Of a stretch of DNA of 64,000 nt, positions 36,017 to 49,725 are shown in pieces. The position numbers and the translations under genes were made by a program. Origin of the DNA: Polytrichum commune (lineage: Eukaryota > Streptophyta > Polytrichopsida > Polytrichales > Polytrichaceae); assembly GCA_950295325.1 (NCBI GenBank), contig OX485804.1, forward strand, positions 47,368,001 through 47,432,000, written 5' to 3'. A model generated the notes under the pieces. The model saw nothing but the letters and a program-made list of their open reading frames with translations. It had not been told where the DNA came from and ran no database searches. Each line of letters opens with the position of its first letter. Position 1 is the stretch's first letter.

Positions 36017-37904
36017 TTCTAATCCCGTTGTGTTCCCAAATCTCCTTGGCCCCTTCCTGTTTTGAGGTCCTACTAAAACTATGTGCCTGCCCACTCCATC
36101 TACCTGCGTAGCCTTCTAATTCTGCCCCTGCGAATACACACTCGTGGTTGTTGCATCTCTAGAAGTCCTCCTACCCAATTCTGCTCCTGCCCATGCTCCA
36201 GGGAATGCGTTTCCAGCTCCTGCCAGCCCCATTTCCCATTAATCCAAGCTGCCGCTTGTCCTTATCCTATCCTCAAACTGAGCTTGATTCAGCATTTCTT
36301 GTCCTTTTCCCACCTGTAAGCCTCTCAAACCTGCAACCAAGGCGCCCACCAAGCAACCCTTCTAAGCATTCACCGAGTTCCTTTTGTCAGCAGTATTAAT
36401 GTCAATCAAAACCCATCGAAGACCCTGCATTTATACTACCCATAGCTCCTGCAAGCCTTGCATCAACATGACCCAATTGATGATTTCCACATACCCCTAC
36501 ACCAATTCTGTGACTTGAAGGTCCCCCACGAAAGGGTGAGGTCCTTGAGAAAAGATTTCTCAATTGAGGCCGCATCTGAAAGCACGGTGACTGCGTGTTG
36601 CGCTGAAGAGAGTGGCTTCGATCTCAAGTGCAGCGGTAAGATTTTGAAAGTTTCATTTCGAAGAGAGGGTATGATGTAAGATTGGCCCTCGCAAAAGCAA
36701 GTTGCCTAACTTAACCGTGCCCTTGAAGGTTAGCCAGTCACAGAGAGATGGTAAGAGAAGGAGCAATATAATCTGGAATGTTGCATTTCCACCTCCCGCG
36801 GGTACACTGAGAGGGGAAATGGATGAGGAATCTGACTGGGTCTTTCAACCTCGAATATGACTGACTGGAGATGGCAGTGAGAGGCTATCAAAGAGAGCAA
36901 GAAAAAGCCATGGAATTTCAGGAGATTTTGAAGACATAGGTAGCATTGCACAAGAGGTGAGGTAGAATTGGCATAGGCAAGGCCGAGGTTATAAAACTGG
37001 GACTTATGGGTTGATTTGGAGTTCTCATCCGACCTTACAGGATGCCTAGAATCTAACCCCGGAGAAATCCAAGCTGGGCAATTGAAAGAGAATCGCACCT
37101 GCACTTAAAAAAATTGGTTCCAGCAGCCCCCGGACAACCCTTGGCAATCCTCCCCGTGACGCAGGGATGGCGGCAAAGAGGGTTTGAAAGGAACGGCACG
37201 CCACTGAGCGCCCACGCGAAAACCTGGAAAAAGCTGGTTCCTACCCGTCTACACCTGTGCGTCCAGTGTGATTCTCACGGCTTCTGGTCACCCCCACCGC
37301 CCCCGAGCTTTCGATAATGGTAGCCCCCGATTCCACGCTCCAGAGTAGCGGCTTGCACGCGGCAGCAGGCCGGGGGCCACACACCCCCGCGCATCATCGG
37401 CGAGGGGCGCCAAGACCTAACAGCAGCGTCGGAGGCAACCGACAGCCCAAAGGTTGGGTGTTGTTGTTTGGATGTGGGGGATCCGGAGTCGGAGCTGCTA
37501 CTGCTTTTCAGTGGTCAGTATTTCCGAGTGAGGATTGTGATGAAGATGATGATGATGATGATGATGAGTTGCGTTCCCCGCTTTCTTCCTCTTTTGCTTG
37601 CCCTTCTTCCTCCTCCTCTTCAACTTCTGTTCCTGCCTTGCGTTGCGTTGCGTTGCGTTGCTGTTTCTCTCTTGAGGCTTGGGTTGTGAGAGAAAGAGAA
37701 GAGTCTCTCCTGTCTTCTCTCCTCCTGCTTCTTCCCTCTTTCTCCTTCCTCCGTCTTGTTCGTCTTCCTTCCTACGACAGGCGAGCACAAGCGCCTGAGC
37801 GCCTTCCGCTGCGTAATCTCCCTCCCTCTCTCGGCCCCTCTCCCCCTCCCTCTCTCTCCCTCCTTATGATGACATAGTCCACCATAACCGGTCCTTCATC
37901 CATG
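36017..37904 (-). repeat. Duplicate of the HAC leader and promoter region
   Basis: This corresponds to 4768-6648. Differences are few: C to T near 37150, one extra GAT unit near 37545, one extra GCGTT unit near 37640, a 3-bp loss in the CT tract near 37733 and two or three single substitutions. The match stops at CATCCATG (37897-37904), after which block A begins. Confidence 0.95.
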
Positions 37905-38536
37905 GGCACCATCCCATACTCGCATGAACCTGGGTGTTAGGGTTAGTAATAGTGTGGATGCCTAGTGGGGTAGCTACGGCGTGTGACTGCAAGGGCACTT
38001 CACCAGAGCAGTGAGGTAGTGGCTTGCATACCATTTGGAGGAGGTACTTGAACTTGTGTGGAGGGGGGATGATTGAGGAAAAACATCGTTGATATCCACG
38101 TCAAGGGTTTGAACTCAAGCAAGGTCGTTTTTGGCAAATAGCTCCGGTGCGGGGCTCAGTCCATGTTGATATCTAGTCTTAAAAATTGCTACATATGCTT
38201 TTGGCAATATTTATAGTATGTCAAGTTGTCATCCTTAAGTGAATGTAATAGGGGAGTGCTACCCTTGGTGCATATAATTGTGGCTTGAGAACTATGTGCA
38301 AGGTTGCATGAGTTTGTAGTGAAATTTTGCAATTGCTTAGGGGGCTAATCTTAGGAGTATTCTAAAACTAAACTATGAGATCAAGTTGTGCAATATGGAA
38401 ACAAACAAAAAATAAAGAGTAAGACTTGTAGATGTTGGCTTACTAGCTGTGAGTCTTTGTGTTGAGTGGTGAGGAAATTCTTATGCTCCCTTTGAGCGGT
38501 GCAGTAGTGTTATGAGGTTTTGTTGAGTGTGTGGTG
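37900..38536. repeat. Repeat block A, copy 2
   Basis: Matches 30026-30674 with a few percent divergence and a ~13 bp deletion near 37984. It starts at the shared TCCATG that also ends the HAC duplicate, and ends at GTGGTG where block B copy 2 begins. Confidence 0.85.
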
Positions 38537-38538
38537 TA

Positions 38539-38703
38539 ACAACCTTGATTGTTAGGTACATTCAATTTAATTTCAATAGCCATGATTGTCCAAGGAATGT
38601 GCACATGACCTATAGGTCCCCACCCTACTTCTTATGCCTTTCCATCCAATCACATGTTGCTCTCATTGGTTGCTACTATTTTTAATCATTTTTTTTATGA
38701 GTC
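38539..38703. repeat. Repeat block B, copy 2 (165 bp)
   Basis: Direct repeat of 32306-32470, same length, about 4 percent diverged. It ends with ATGAGTC and continues into unrelated sequence (TTCCCAAACTAATG). Confidence 0.9.
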
Positions 38704-40330
38704 TTCCCAAACTAATGACCCTAAAATTTTAAATTAATGAGTAGACTAGGGAGTTATTTAAATGGGAAGGGGGTGCACCATCCAATGAGGTCATGTGCTC
38801 GGGCTGACATTAATTAGCATGTTGGCAAATCATGCAATGGCACCACACCAAACTGATGGTAATCTAAGCTTAGGCTTGACAATTTTTAAAGGATTCACCT
38901 CTTAGAGCTTGATTTCACATAGTAGATTTTGACCAAGTGAACTATTCGGCATTTGAAGGACATCCACTTTGAAATTTTACAAAGTTGTGTTTTCCAATGT
39001 CCATACATTTAATTGAAGTTTATGGGCTCACCAAAGACAACACTTAGGATGTGGGTCATTGCAAGCATTGGAAAAAAAAGTTATAATTAAAAAAATTAAA
39101 AAAATAGTAAATTGTGTATAAATCTTTTGGAGTATGTTGGTATTGTAGTAATGGTAAAAAGGTTTTCAATAGCTTTTTGCAAAATGACCTAACTTCATAT
39201 GGAACTCGTCAATTTTTCCACCCACCAAAAAAGTTCCAAAGTGTTGCCTGTTTCATAGCTTCTCTACTCAAACATCATAACCTTTTTTGATTATGGCACA
39301 TCACCATTGGACAAATGTGTGAATATTGTAGACTTCACTATCTTCACATCCATTGCAGTTAAATTTCATTAAAATATGACAATCTTCCTAAACAAATCAT
39401 TGAAACCAAGTCATTGAGTTGACCTGCATTCATACCACAAAGTCCAAATGCATTTGGGGTTGACCTACCTCTTTGTGGGATACAATTGTAATCCCCCAAA
39501 ACCATTACACATAATACTACAAGATGATTAACAAATCCAAATCAAGGCAGTAGCCATTTGCCTCATAATTTCAAAGCTTATGTGAAATCTAATTGAAGAG
39601 TCTCTTTTATCTCAGTTGATCACATTGAGTCTAGAATAGTTAACAAATTTCGAGGATTCAGTCCAGTCTCTTTTGATTACATATTTTTTCTTGAACACCT
39701 TCAAGGAATCATGGACTTTCAAGGTGGAAATAATGTACATGTACACTCTTCGGAAGCCCTTCAGGATGAAACTCATTCCAATAAGAATAAAATAGTAGTG
39801 ACAGTGATAGATGATAAGGGTGCAGATGACAAATGCAATTAATTTAAACCAATTCTATTCCATCCCCAGAAAGTAATACTGTAAAAGAACAATACCTACG
39901 TAACTCTAGAAAAGGGATGTGTTATTAAGACCACTTTAACACCACTTTCGTATACACAAAAGCTGTACTGATGAGCAGGTACACAACTAAATATTTAGAC
40001 ATACAGTATGTCCACCCTCTTTCATTAACTCTACTAGTATATATAACAATACTACACACTTGTAAAATGGGTGCACACAAAAATATCTCACATTCAAAAC
40101 AATCTTAGCTATGCGGATATTCTTACTAACGCCTGTATTGCAAAACAAATGCTCCCCCTTTAGCAATTTTTGAAGACAAAGAACGCCTATTAATACATCT
40201 GCAGGATCTCATCAACATGGAAGTTTTGTCACTAGATGAAAGTTCATTGTATAAAAGTGGTACAACTAGCATGCCAGACCCTCATAGATTTTAGTAACAT
40301 TAGTAATAAAATCCGTGGCATGGGAGGCCT
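38704..40330. other. Intergenic sequence downstream of AP-1 sigma
   Basis: AT-rich, without recognisable coding frames or mobile-element motifs. The last few hundred bases probably contain the 3' untranslated region of the AP-1 sigma gene. Confidence 0.4.
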
Positions 40331-43300
40331 TCACTTGGTGGCTTGAGCAATGATGTTGGATAAAGAACTTGCTTGTTCCTTTGCATGGTCAATTAATGTG
40401 TCCTGCCATAGTCAATAATGAATTCTTTGCAGTCAGAATAAGCCAAACAAAGATACACCTTGTAACAGAAGGGACACATACAATACAGAGGAAACAAACC
40501 TTCAGAATGCTCCTTTGTCCAGGACAACTAAAATTTTGCATCAAGCCAATCAACATTCATGACCTTCAACAATCACTATAGCTCTGTATATTTCTGTCCA
40601 GATTTCTGTATTTAAGAGAGGTAGACAGTAAGCATCATGTATGTTGTCAAAAGCCTTTCTTTGATCCCCTCATAGCATTCCAGACAAGGACAAACTATTG
40701 TGACCATGAGAGCTGCAAAATAAGTAAATAATTAGATAAATGTCAAAAGCACAAATGCACAAATGCTAAGAAGGCCATACCTGAGCAGCTATCACTCGTG
40801 CAACTGATTTTTTGCTAGTCTCTTGAAGCTCTCCAGCAATGAGCACTTCATCTAAGATGTAGTAAGCCTGCATGCCCAATAAATGATACTCAATTTTATC
40901 CTTCCTCTATGGAGGGGTGGAACATAAGGATAAGATTCTAACTGATAATAGGTTCCATCTCTAGAATTTCAAAAAATTCTAGCATTTTGAAATATTGCAG
41001 AGGTCCACTAGGAACACAAGAGAATATCATCCTTGATCCAATCCTATCAGTTGCTAATTCAAACTAGTTACTAATCTACAGCTAGCATGGTGACTTGTGG
41101 AAAATTCATAGCTACATCACTGGCAACGTCAGTGTTGCAAAGACCAGATATTTGGGTAGGCAAGGTCCCCAATTGTGGCTTGCTGTAGACAAGAATGTCA
41201 GCAGATACAGCACCGCAAGATTTTTAAACATAAGGTCTATGAGACAGTTAAAGAACTGAATTGCACAAACCTTGTGGAAGTTGAAGATGAGATCCAACTC
41301 ACAAACCTGTAAGATTATTGAGCACACAAATGCCTTAAAAAGAGAATTGAGCACACATATGCTTTGATCCAATCTAGACAAACAAAAATTTATGATGCGG
41401 CTTTCTTAACTTCCACAATGCTGCAATGCATTCTTCAAGAAGACGTGAACAGCTTAAATTAATCCTCCATAGCCTGTGCACTCTTGGAATAATGGTTCAG
41501 CCAGCTTACATTGCCAAAGTAACGATCAAGGATTTCAACATAGTGGTGAATGATTTCAAGAGTTTCCAACTCGTTATCTTCTGCATCCACACACATGCAG
41601 AAATACAAACTCGCATATCTATCCCAACCAATAGCCCACTGTCTTGCAAATTCAGATGGATGGATCCAAAACACTATGCATCACAAGGTTCTGCAAGCTT
41701 GCAGGATGTGAAGGGGAAATGATCCTCTCCACTATGATCCATATAAAAGAAAAACTTTCTATGTCAGGAAAGCAATAGAAAATTTGTGTGAGTATGAGGA
41801 TCAACTCATAGGATTTGACATGTCTGCATACATTTCTCTGCACCATTTAAGTTCAATTCCAGGTTTTGAACGTAGCAAAGAGGATGCAAGTTTGAAACTA
41901 TGGAAAGAAAATGAAGTGCAAAAGCAGGAAACCTACCGTTTGTATACAACCTTTAGACCCCTCCACTCAATGAAGTTACAGAGCTTGGGTCCCCGGGATA
42001 ATATCATCCCACTCAATTCACGAATGACCTGTGGACAAATAGCCCCGTGCAGTATTAGACACTAAAGCAATAGATTATCCACATTGAAGATACAAACTAA
42101 GAGTTGGAAGTAAGTTACTTTCTTCCAGAGAAACTTTTCTACTCCAAACTGTAGATGAATAAATGTGGCAGGAATACTGTTCCGTGAGCACTCCAGAGTA
42201 CAGTTAAATTACCTTAGTCCGCTCTTTCTGTGTATACGGTGAATACCATTTAGTCAGCCTTACTTTGCCTTGCCGGCTAATCAGCAATACAAAATGAATC
42301 TGCCCACCACGCCCAGCTCTTTCAGATTGCCATCTTCTACAACTAATTTCAGAAGGTAAACACTAGAGCGCTCTTGTGCAGGAATGCTTAACTTAACAAG
42401 CTTGAAATATAAAGGCAAAAAAAGGAAACAGACTATGTTCGTGGTGCTTTCAATCTACCTCGCAATGCCACATTTCCACTTGCACAGATTTTAAATCACC
42501 AGGAAGATTAGATAACCTCATGGAGAACTTTCTGAAGGTAGACACCTTCTACATACGTAATAAGCTATAGCTTACACTGACAGGTAAGAGCGCGTCAAAT
42601 TGCACTCATTTTCTGAATTCGCTCACGAACGGAGTAAATATCTAAATGTCTCTTTCCTCCATGGAATCTTAATTCTTTGCACAGTTTCTAAATCCGAAAC
42701 TATGATATGCTTGTTATGAGAGGCTTCTCATAAGGGTCTATTATACCTGGTCTACAATATTTAGTTCACAAAGGAGTGGATTGTTGATGGCCAAATGACG
42801 TCACCCAGCAAGATTTTGATGCAAAAGTCACTCTACCAAACTGATTTGTGCCAACGGGAGTAACTTGTCAGAAGCATATTCGATGTGATAACACCATGTG
42901 AAACTGATAGGCTACGACCACATGGCGAAACTAATCCCAGATTCTTTGAGGAGCTACCATGGAGAATTCTCAAAACACATCAAATAAGACCGTATTTAGT
43001 GAGTGTTTGCATGCTCACTACGTATAAGGAGAACAAGTCCCATTACCACATCAAATATCTCGCCTCATCAATGCCACAGATAGCAGACAAACAAGCTCAG
43101 AGGAGACGAACACAAAAGATTGCATTCTTTCGGTCAGAAATCCGGAAGAAGAGATAAGAAATATAAATTTCCGGTCCTCGTGAAAACATACGAGGAAGGA
43201 GGAACCTTGTCAAATGATACTACACAACAGCCAATTTGAGCTTCTCATTCATTCACACTTTATCTAAAGCCACGTCGCGTTCAGTATGTAAGCGCCGATC

Positions 43301-43487
43301 GGGGATCAACCAAGCCATTTTAATTTCCAAAACCTAAACCTAAATTCAGACACTCGCAACTGCGATGTGGCATGCCGAACACAATTTTCAAGGAAAGAAA
43401 TGACGAATTTAGGTTGAATGAAGAAAAACAGAACCAATTTCTGAAACAAAAAATGCCGCACACAGAGAAAAGAAATCCTCATACCAT
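40331..43487 (-). CDS. AP1S: AP-1 clathrin adaptor complex, sigma (small) subunit
   Basis: Seven coding exons join without phase conflict: 43487-43485, 42299-42213, 42028-41937, 41618-41510, 41306-41271, 40867-40781 and 40402-40331. The product is 161 residues, the usual length of plant sigma-1. It reads [20 protein letters not shown] at the start, then the core [20 protein letters not shown] and [20 protein letters not shown], and ends SNIIAQATK. Sigma-1 is part of the AP-1 core that sorts cargo with dileucine motifs into clathrin vesicles at the trans-Golgi network. The ATG sits alone in the first coding exon: the donor GTATGA follows it at once. All introns are GT-AG. The gene is divergent from prefoldin 4, whose ATG lies 600 bp away. 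Confidence 0.96.
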
Positions 43488-44087
43488 TTTCACGATATGA
43501 AGGAAGCCGGTGTGGAGTTCATTGGGTGGTGAGATCGGTAATGAGCCCACGTTGATCGCCTCCACTCTCGTCGAACTGCGTCAAGCTCCGCAACTGGGAC
43601 GCTTCTCCCCACCCAGGTTCCGAACGAGGTCTTTTTCCACATGTTCCACTTCTGCTCGCAGATATAATCCTACATGGGTGTCCACGTGGATAAGGATCTG
43701 AATTAAGTACAAGGTATTGGCCGTGGGGAGCAGAATTACCGCGGATTAACAGAATCCTCATGGTGAGCTCGTTTTGCGCGCGAGGGAGAGGGAGTCTCAA
43801 ACTAAACCTATTAACTTACTGAAAATGCTTGTAAGCTTAACTTATTCGCCCAGGTTCCGAAGGAGGTCCACTTCCACGTGTTCCTCCTCTACTGGCAAAA
43901 ACAATCCCACATGGCAGATGAAGTCATCCACGTGGAAAAGGATCTGGAATAGACTGCGTGAGTGAGGCAGGAGACCCTCCTTCACGTGAATGCTTGTGCG
44001 CATTTCCGACTTCACTTTTGCCGAGCGTTCTGAGCATCGACTACTTTTATCAATCTACAAGGAGTTCGGGCCACGAATTTTCTCACA
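43488..44087. promoter_or_regulatory. Shared promoter region of the divergent AP1S / PFD4 pair
   Basis: About 600 bp separate the two start codons, so both leaders and promoters must fit here. It contains a duplicated block: 43611-43705 and 43850-43952 both start CCCAGGTTCCGAA and end with CACGTGGA(T/A)AAGGATCTG. CACGTG palindromes (G-box type) occur at 43683, 43875, 43929 and 43983. G-boxes are bound by bZIP and bHLH factors in plants; which act here is unknown. No clear TATA element was identified for either side. Confidence 0.65.
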
Positions 44088-46208
44088 ATGCAGCAGGTGC
44101 CGTGGTTTCCATGGTGTCGTATTCCTCGCTCTTATTTCCCAGTTTTGAGTCACGGAAGTGGTAAAGTTTAGTTTCAAGGTTTATCGTCTAGGTCATGGTT
44201 TCATGGGACCCGGGGTTTGTGAGTGATTCATCCTTACGACGATATGTTTTTTTGGCACTCGCATCTTCTTCTCGTCCAAATTTATTCTGCGATCGTCGAA
44301 TCTGCTGTAAAAGCCTTACAAGACAAAGTGTCTTAAGGGTTATGAGCCAGATCATTTTTGAGGGAACGATTAGGTAGGTTCTCTGTCAGAATAGTTCCAT
44401 TTGTGCAACACACACAAACACAGAGGCAGACAGAGGCAGATAGAATTTTAGATTCTGGTTCTTCTTCCATCGTCTTTTCAACGAGTTCTCCCTTTTACAT
44501 GCCAACAGGCTGTTATGTTGGTGTTAAATTATCTTCTTCTTTTGCGACGTAGATGCAACGGCACCGTGCGATTTGTTCGAAGCATAGATGCTCCGTTTTG
44601 AATTAATTAGCAGAGGTTCAGTACAGAGGTTCGACTCAAATTTCATCTTGCACAAGGTATTGATTTTTAGCATATTTGTGGGGTTTATTGCAGGGAGACG
44701 GAGTGGAAACAGAAGTAACATGGGAAGATCAGCAACACATCAATCTCTTTGGTCGCCTCAATAACAAGTTCCACGAATTGGAAGATGAGATCAAGGCCAC
44801 GAAGGTTTCTATGAAATATTTACAAAACCCTAACACCTGCTGTTACTTATTCTGCAGCTTGTGATTCATTCCTGTTACAAAAGAAATACAATCATGGTCC
44901 TTGATGTGATTATTGACCTTTTATCTTATGTTTACATTCGCTCTGAATCACATGGCTGGGAAAAGTGCATCCAAGATCTTGAGATCAGCTGTCCACATGT
45001 CACAAATGATATCAGTGGAGGTCGTCATTAGAGCAGCATTGAGTTGAAAGGGAATGAGATTGTGTGTGTAGCTAAAAGATCTTCTAACTCGGGTTATCCA
45101 TTTGCTCAATGCATAGGATATGGCAGACAATCTGGAGGATGCAAGCAATGAGCTTATACTAGCTGACGAAGAGGAAGTGAGATATCTGATTGGCGAAGTC
45201 TTCAGCCATGTACCAGTTGATGAGGTGCTTGACTGGCTCCACCCTCGAGTGTCTGGACTGGATATCTGCAAAAGCTTGTTTTTCCAAGTTCACCAGAAAG
45301 CTTGTAATGACCTTTGTGAAGCCCAAGTTTGTTCTTGTGTTTGTCTGCTAACTAATCTCCCTGGAGGTCATGAGTGGAACTTTGTCCTCATAATATTATT
45401 GTTCTCTAGAATGGCAGTTACTGACAAAAATTCCAACACCTGCTCAAAATTCAAGTCCTAATGACAGGTCATACTTGATACTACCAGAGCAGAAATTTAA
45501 CTACCTCTTGCATAGGCTAGTGACAACAAGCTGTGCATTCTCAAACCTGCACTTATCATGGAGCAAGAATAAACTTCCTTGGAGGTAGTGACTACAAATT
45601 GCATGATGAAGGTGATAACACATCGATAGTGCTGCAGACCTATATCCGATTTCATTCTTAACGAGTGTAGCGTTACATTGTGGCAATTAATGGGTCCATC
45701 AAAAGTTTGTTGAGCAAAGGACATCCGGATCAGGTCCATAGACATCAATTTACCTAAGGATATGTCCCTTTTAATTATGGTTTTTGAGGAAAATCCACAT
45801 GCCATACTGTCAATTTGTAGGTTAAAAAAAAATCTGGTCACCTGAATATGTGCATCATTACTATCTTCAATTCATTTTGCATACTAATTGAATCCTTTGC
45901 CTCCTCTTCTTCTTGTATTCCTTTTTTGGCTGGAATCAGAGTATGTCACATTAATTCTTCATGCACAACTTTGTGTGGCTTTTGGTTGGAAACATGCAAT
46001 CGATGAACATATTTGATATCTGAAGAATTCATTTAATTCGGATCTGTGTATGTAGGTGGAGACAAGGCTGGATGCATTGAAAGAGGAGAACAGCCAAGAA
46101 CTGGAGAAACTACAACTGGAGAAAGTTGATGTGCTTGGCAAAATGGCGGATCTCAAGAAAATTCTCTATGGAAAGTTTAAAGACTCTATCAACTTAGAAG
46201 AAGAATAA
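44088..46208 (+). CDS. PFD4: Prefoldin subunit 4
   Basis: Four coding exons, 44088-44096, 44694-44804, 45117-45224 and 46056-46208, all in phase 0 with GT-AG introns, give a 126-residue protein, close to the usual ~129. The first exon encodes only MQQ. The protein reads [20 protein letters not shown], then [20 protein letters not shown] and [17 protein letters not shown]. These are the N-terminal coiled-coil helix, the beta-hairpin region and C-terminal coiled coil of a beta-type prefoldin subunit. Prefoldin is a jellyfish-shaped hexamer that hands actin and tubulin to the chaperonin CCT; in plants it also affects microtubules and nuclear processes. It lies head to head with AP1S. Confidence 0.96.
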
Positions 46209-47466
46209 TCTCGTATTTACTTTACCTGATGTGTAGTGTAGAGAGTTATCTGAGACATACAGTGAAAAATGTTAAAAGCTATGCTCAATGTTGAAAGCTA
46301 AGATATGGGAAAATGGAGCTTTTATGCACAAGGCACATGCATTCTTGAAATAGATTACCAAAAATCCTAGCATTCTGAATTAGAGGCAGGGTTACGTAGC
46401 CAAGGTTTGCTGAGACTGAATTGTGTCCTCTCCTATTTCATTATATCCAGCCTGGACCACTGCATCACTTTTCAGGCTGCTCAAAGAGTGTATGAGTGTA
46501 AAAGTGCACATGCACAGGTAAATTTAGATTGCCTTGTCCAAAATTGAACAGGCATCCAGTTATTTGATTGGTAAGTGGTTAGGTGAGGATCAAAATAACA
46601 AACACCATGAAGACACATGTTTTGAGATTGAACTACGTCTTCAAATTTTGATAACTATTCCACACCCAATTATGAATGCAATTGTGAAGACCTAATATTC
46701 AGTCAAGGAATCAACAAGCATGCACTTTCAATAAGCATAACTAATTCTAATCTATAGGAGTTGGAGAGCAGGAAAAATGAACCGAATACCATCAAGAGAT
46801 TGTTTTCCTCGGTCCTAGCATGCCATCATACCCCCTGCTATAGTTTCAATAGGAAGAATCAATCAAAGTAGGTGTTTCTGATAAGAAACATCATGAAAGT
46901 GGTTGGCCTAAAGCAGAAGTGACTTGAGTTGGGAATGCAAATTGGAAACCAACAAGATAAATTAAACCCCATTTTTGAGGCAATCGGATACCTAGAGTGG
47001 TCTCAAAGTTGTTGGCCAGGGGTATCCCTTCAACTGGAAGAATGGTAGCATAGCAGCAGTTTGGCAAGCCCCAGAAGGAAATCCCGGTTACTGCTCATGT
47101 GCTCGTGTGCTCATGTGCTCATGTGCTCATGTAAACGTCCTTATTCCAAACATACATGTCACTCATCACATTTTTCAACTAGTACAATCCATTTTGATTG
47201 AGTGCCAATGAGCCTCCGTGCCAATGACTCGCTACAAGGGTTATTTGGATCAACCATCTCTGCCAATAATAGTCACTATAAATTATAATCTGATGTATAT
47301 CAGTTTAGAAACGGATCACCACCACTCATACAAAAGGCCTGAAGTGTCATGCGAGACAAGATAACACAACAGGTTCCATTATGAAGTATACCTTCTTAGA
47401 TACATGTTAGGAAGTGCATACTGAAATTGCTTGCATTGACCATTTAAAATATTATCGTGAAGTTTA
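46209..47466. other. Intergenic sequence downstream of PFD4
   Basis: No gene recognised. The first part is presumably the 3' untranslated region. At 47092-47131 an 8-bp unit TGCTCATG repeats five times (one with a substitution). Confidence 0.5.
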
Positions 47467-47686
47467 CTACACTAAATGTGATACTTAGTGTCACTTACTA
47501 ATTGGCATTACACAACACTATAACTGTTTAGCACATCTTATTTGTACCAACAAAGGTCGCACTGGTTGTTTGGATACTATAGAACAGTAACACCTTTACT
47601 TGATGAAAAACTACACCAATAATAAAAAGATATAGGAATGTGTAACTCCGAATTGTAAGTGATACTAAATATCATATTTAGTATAG
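47467..47686. mobile_element. MITE, ~220-bp family, copy 1
   Basis: Terminal inverted repeats of about 45 bp: left CTACACTAAATGTGATACTT, right in reverse complement CTATACTAAATATGATATTT, continuing through CACTTAC. It has no coding capacity. The same architecture, size and internal words (GTTGTTTGGATACTA) occur at 50267-50489 and 53737-53957. I could not settle the target duplication, so the superfamily is open. Confidence 0.75.
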
Positions 47687-48087
47687 TTCTGCTTCAAAGA
47701 TGACTAGATTCAAGATGAGCTAAATGCCCTCTACTACTTCAAATTACAAAGGCAGGATCGCCTTTACGAAGGAGCACATCATCATAAATTTTATATTCTT
47801 GATAAATTAACCAGGACGTTATGCAAACACTCTTTAACAACATGTGTAAAGATGTAACTTCATCTCGAACAAATTGACAACCAATAGTAATCGCCAGACA
47901 CCATGATCCATCAACATTCAAGACCAAGCACGCAGCAGAAGTGAGGAAGATGTATTCACAGAAACCAAGCATGTAGTTATAAGAAATGGGGGGTCCCCTT
48001 TATTTATCAACATATAAACATGATGAATTGAATCCTGTGAACACAATACACCATTCAAAAGTTCCACCTTCCATGCCAATTGTAAAT

Positions 48088-49517
<1,430 letters not shown>

Positions 49518-49725
49518 CTACACTCAATTTCATATTCACTCTCACTTACTATTTCGCACTACGCAACGCTATAATTCTTTACTCTACATCTCGTTTTTAA
49601 TCAACTCGCCTTACATTGCCAAACATTCATATCTTTACTTGCTGCCAAATCACACTACTAGTCCAAACATATAGGAATGCGTAACTCCCACTACTAAGTG
49701 CCACTAAATACCATATTTACTCTAT
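49518..49725. mobile_element. MITE, ~220-bp family, copy 2 (diverged)
   Basis: Starts CTACACTCAATTTCATATTC and ends with CCACTAAATACCATATTTAC, an inverted match. Inside, ACTTACTATTTCGCACTACG and AATGCGTAACTCC fit the other family members. It lies directly upstream of the polyubiquitin promoter. Confidence 0.6.

Noticed and set aside
32464-38703. HAC fragment captured by a Helitron or Pack-MULE
   Set aside because: No CTRR hairpin end, no AT-dinucleotide target, and no long terminal inverted repeats bracket the fragment; the only TIRs present belong to the hAT element inside it.
32306-38703. Blocks B and B' as LTRs of a retrotransposon carrying HAC sequence
   Set aside because: They are only 165 bp, do not begin TG and end CA, and no primer-binding site, polypurine tract or gag-pol sequence lies inside; HAC introns are retained, so it was not copied from RNA.
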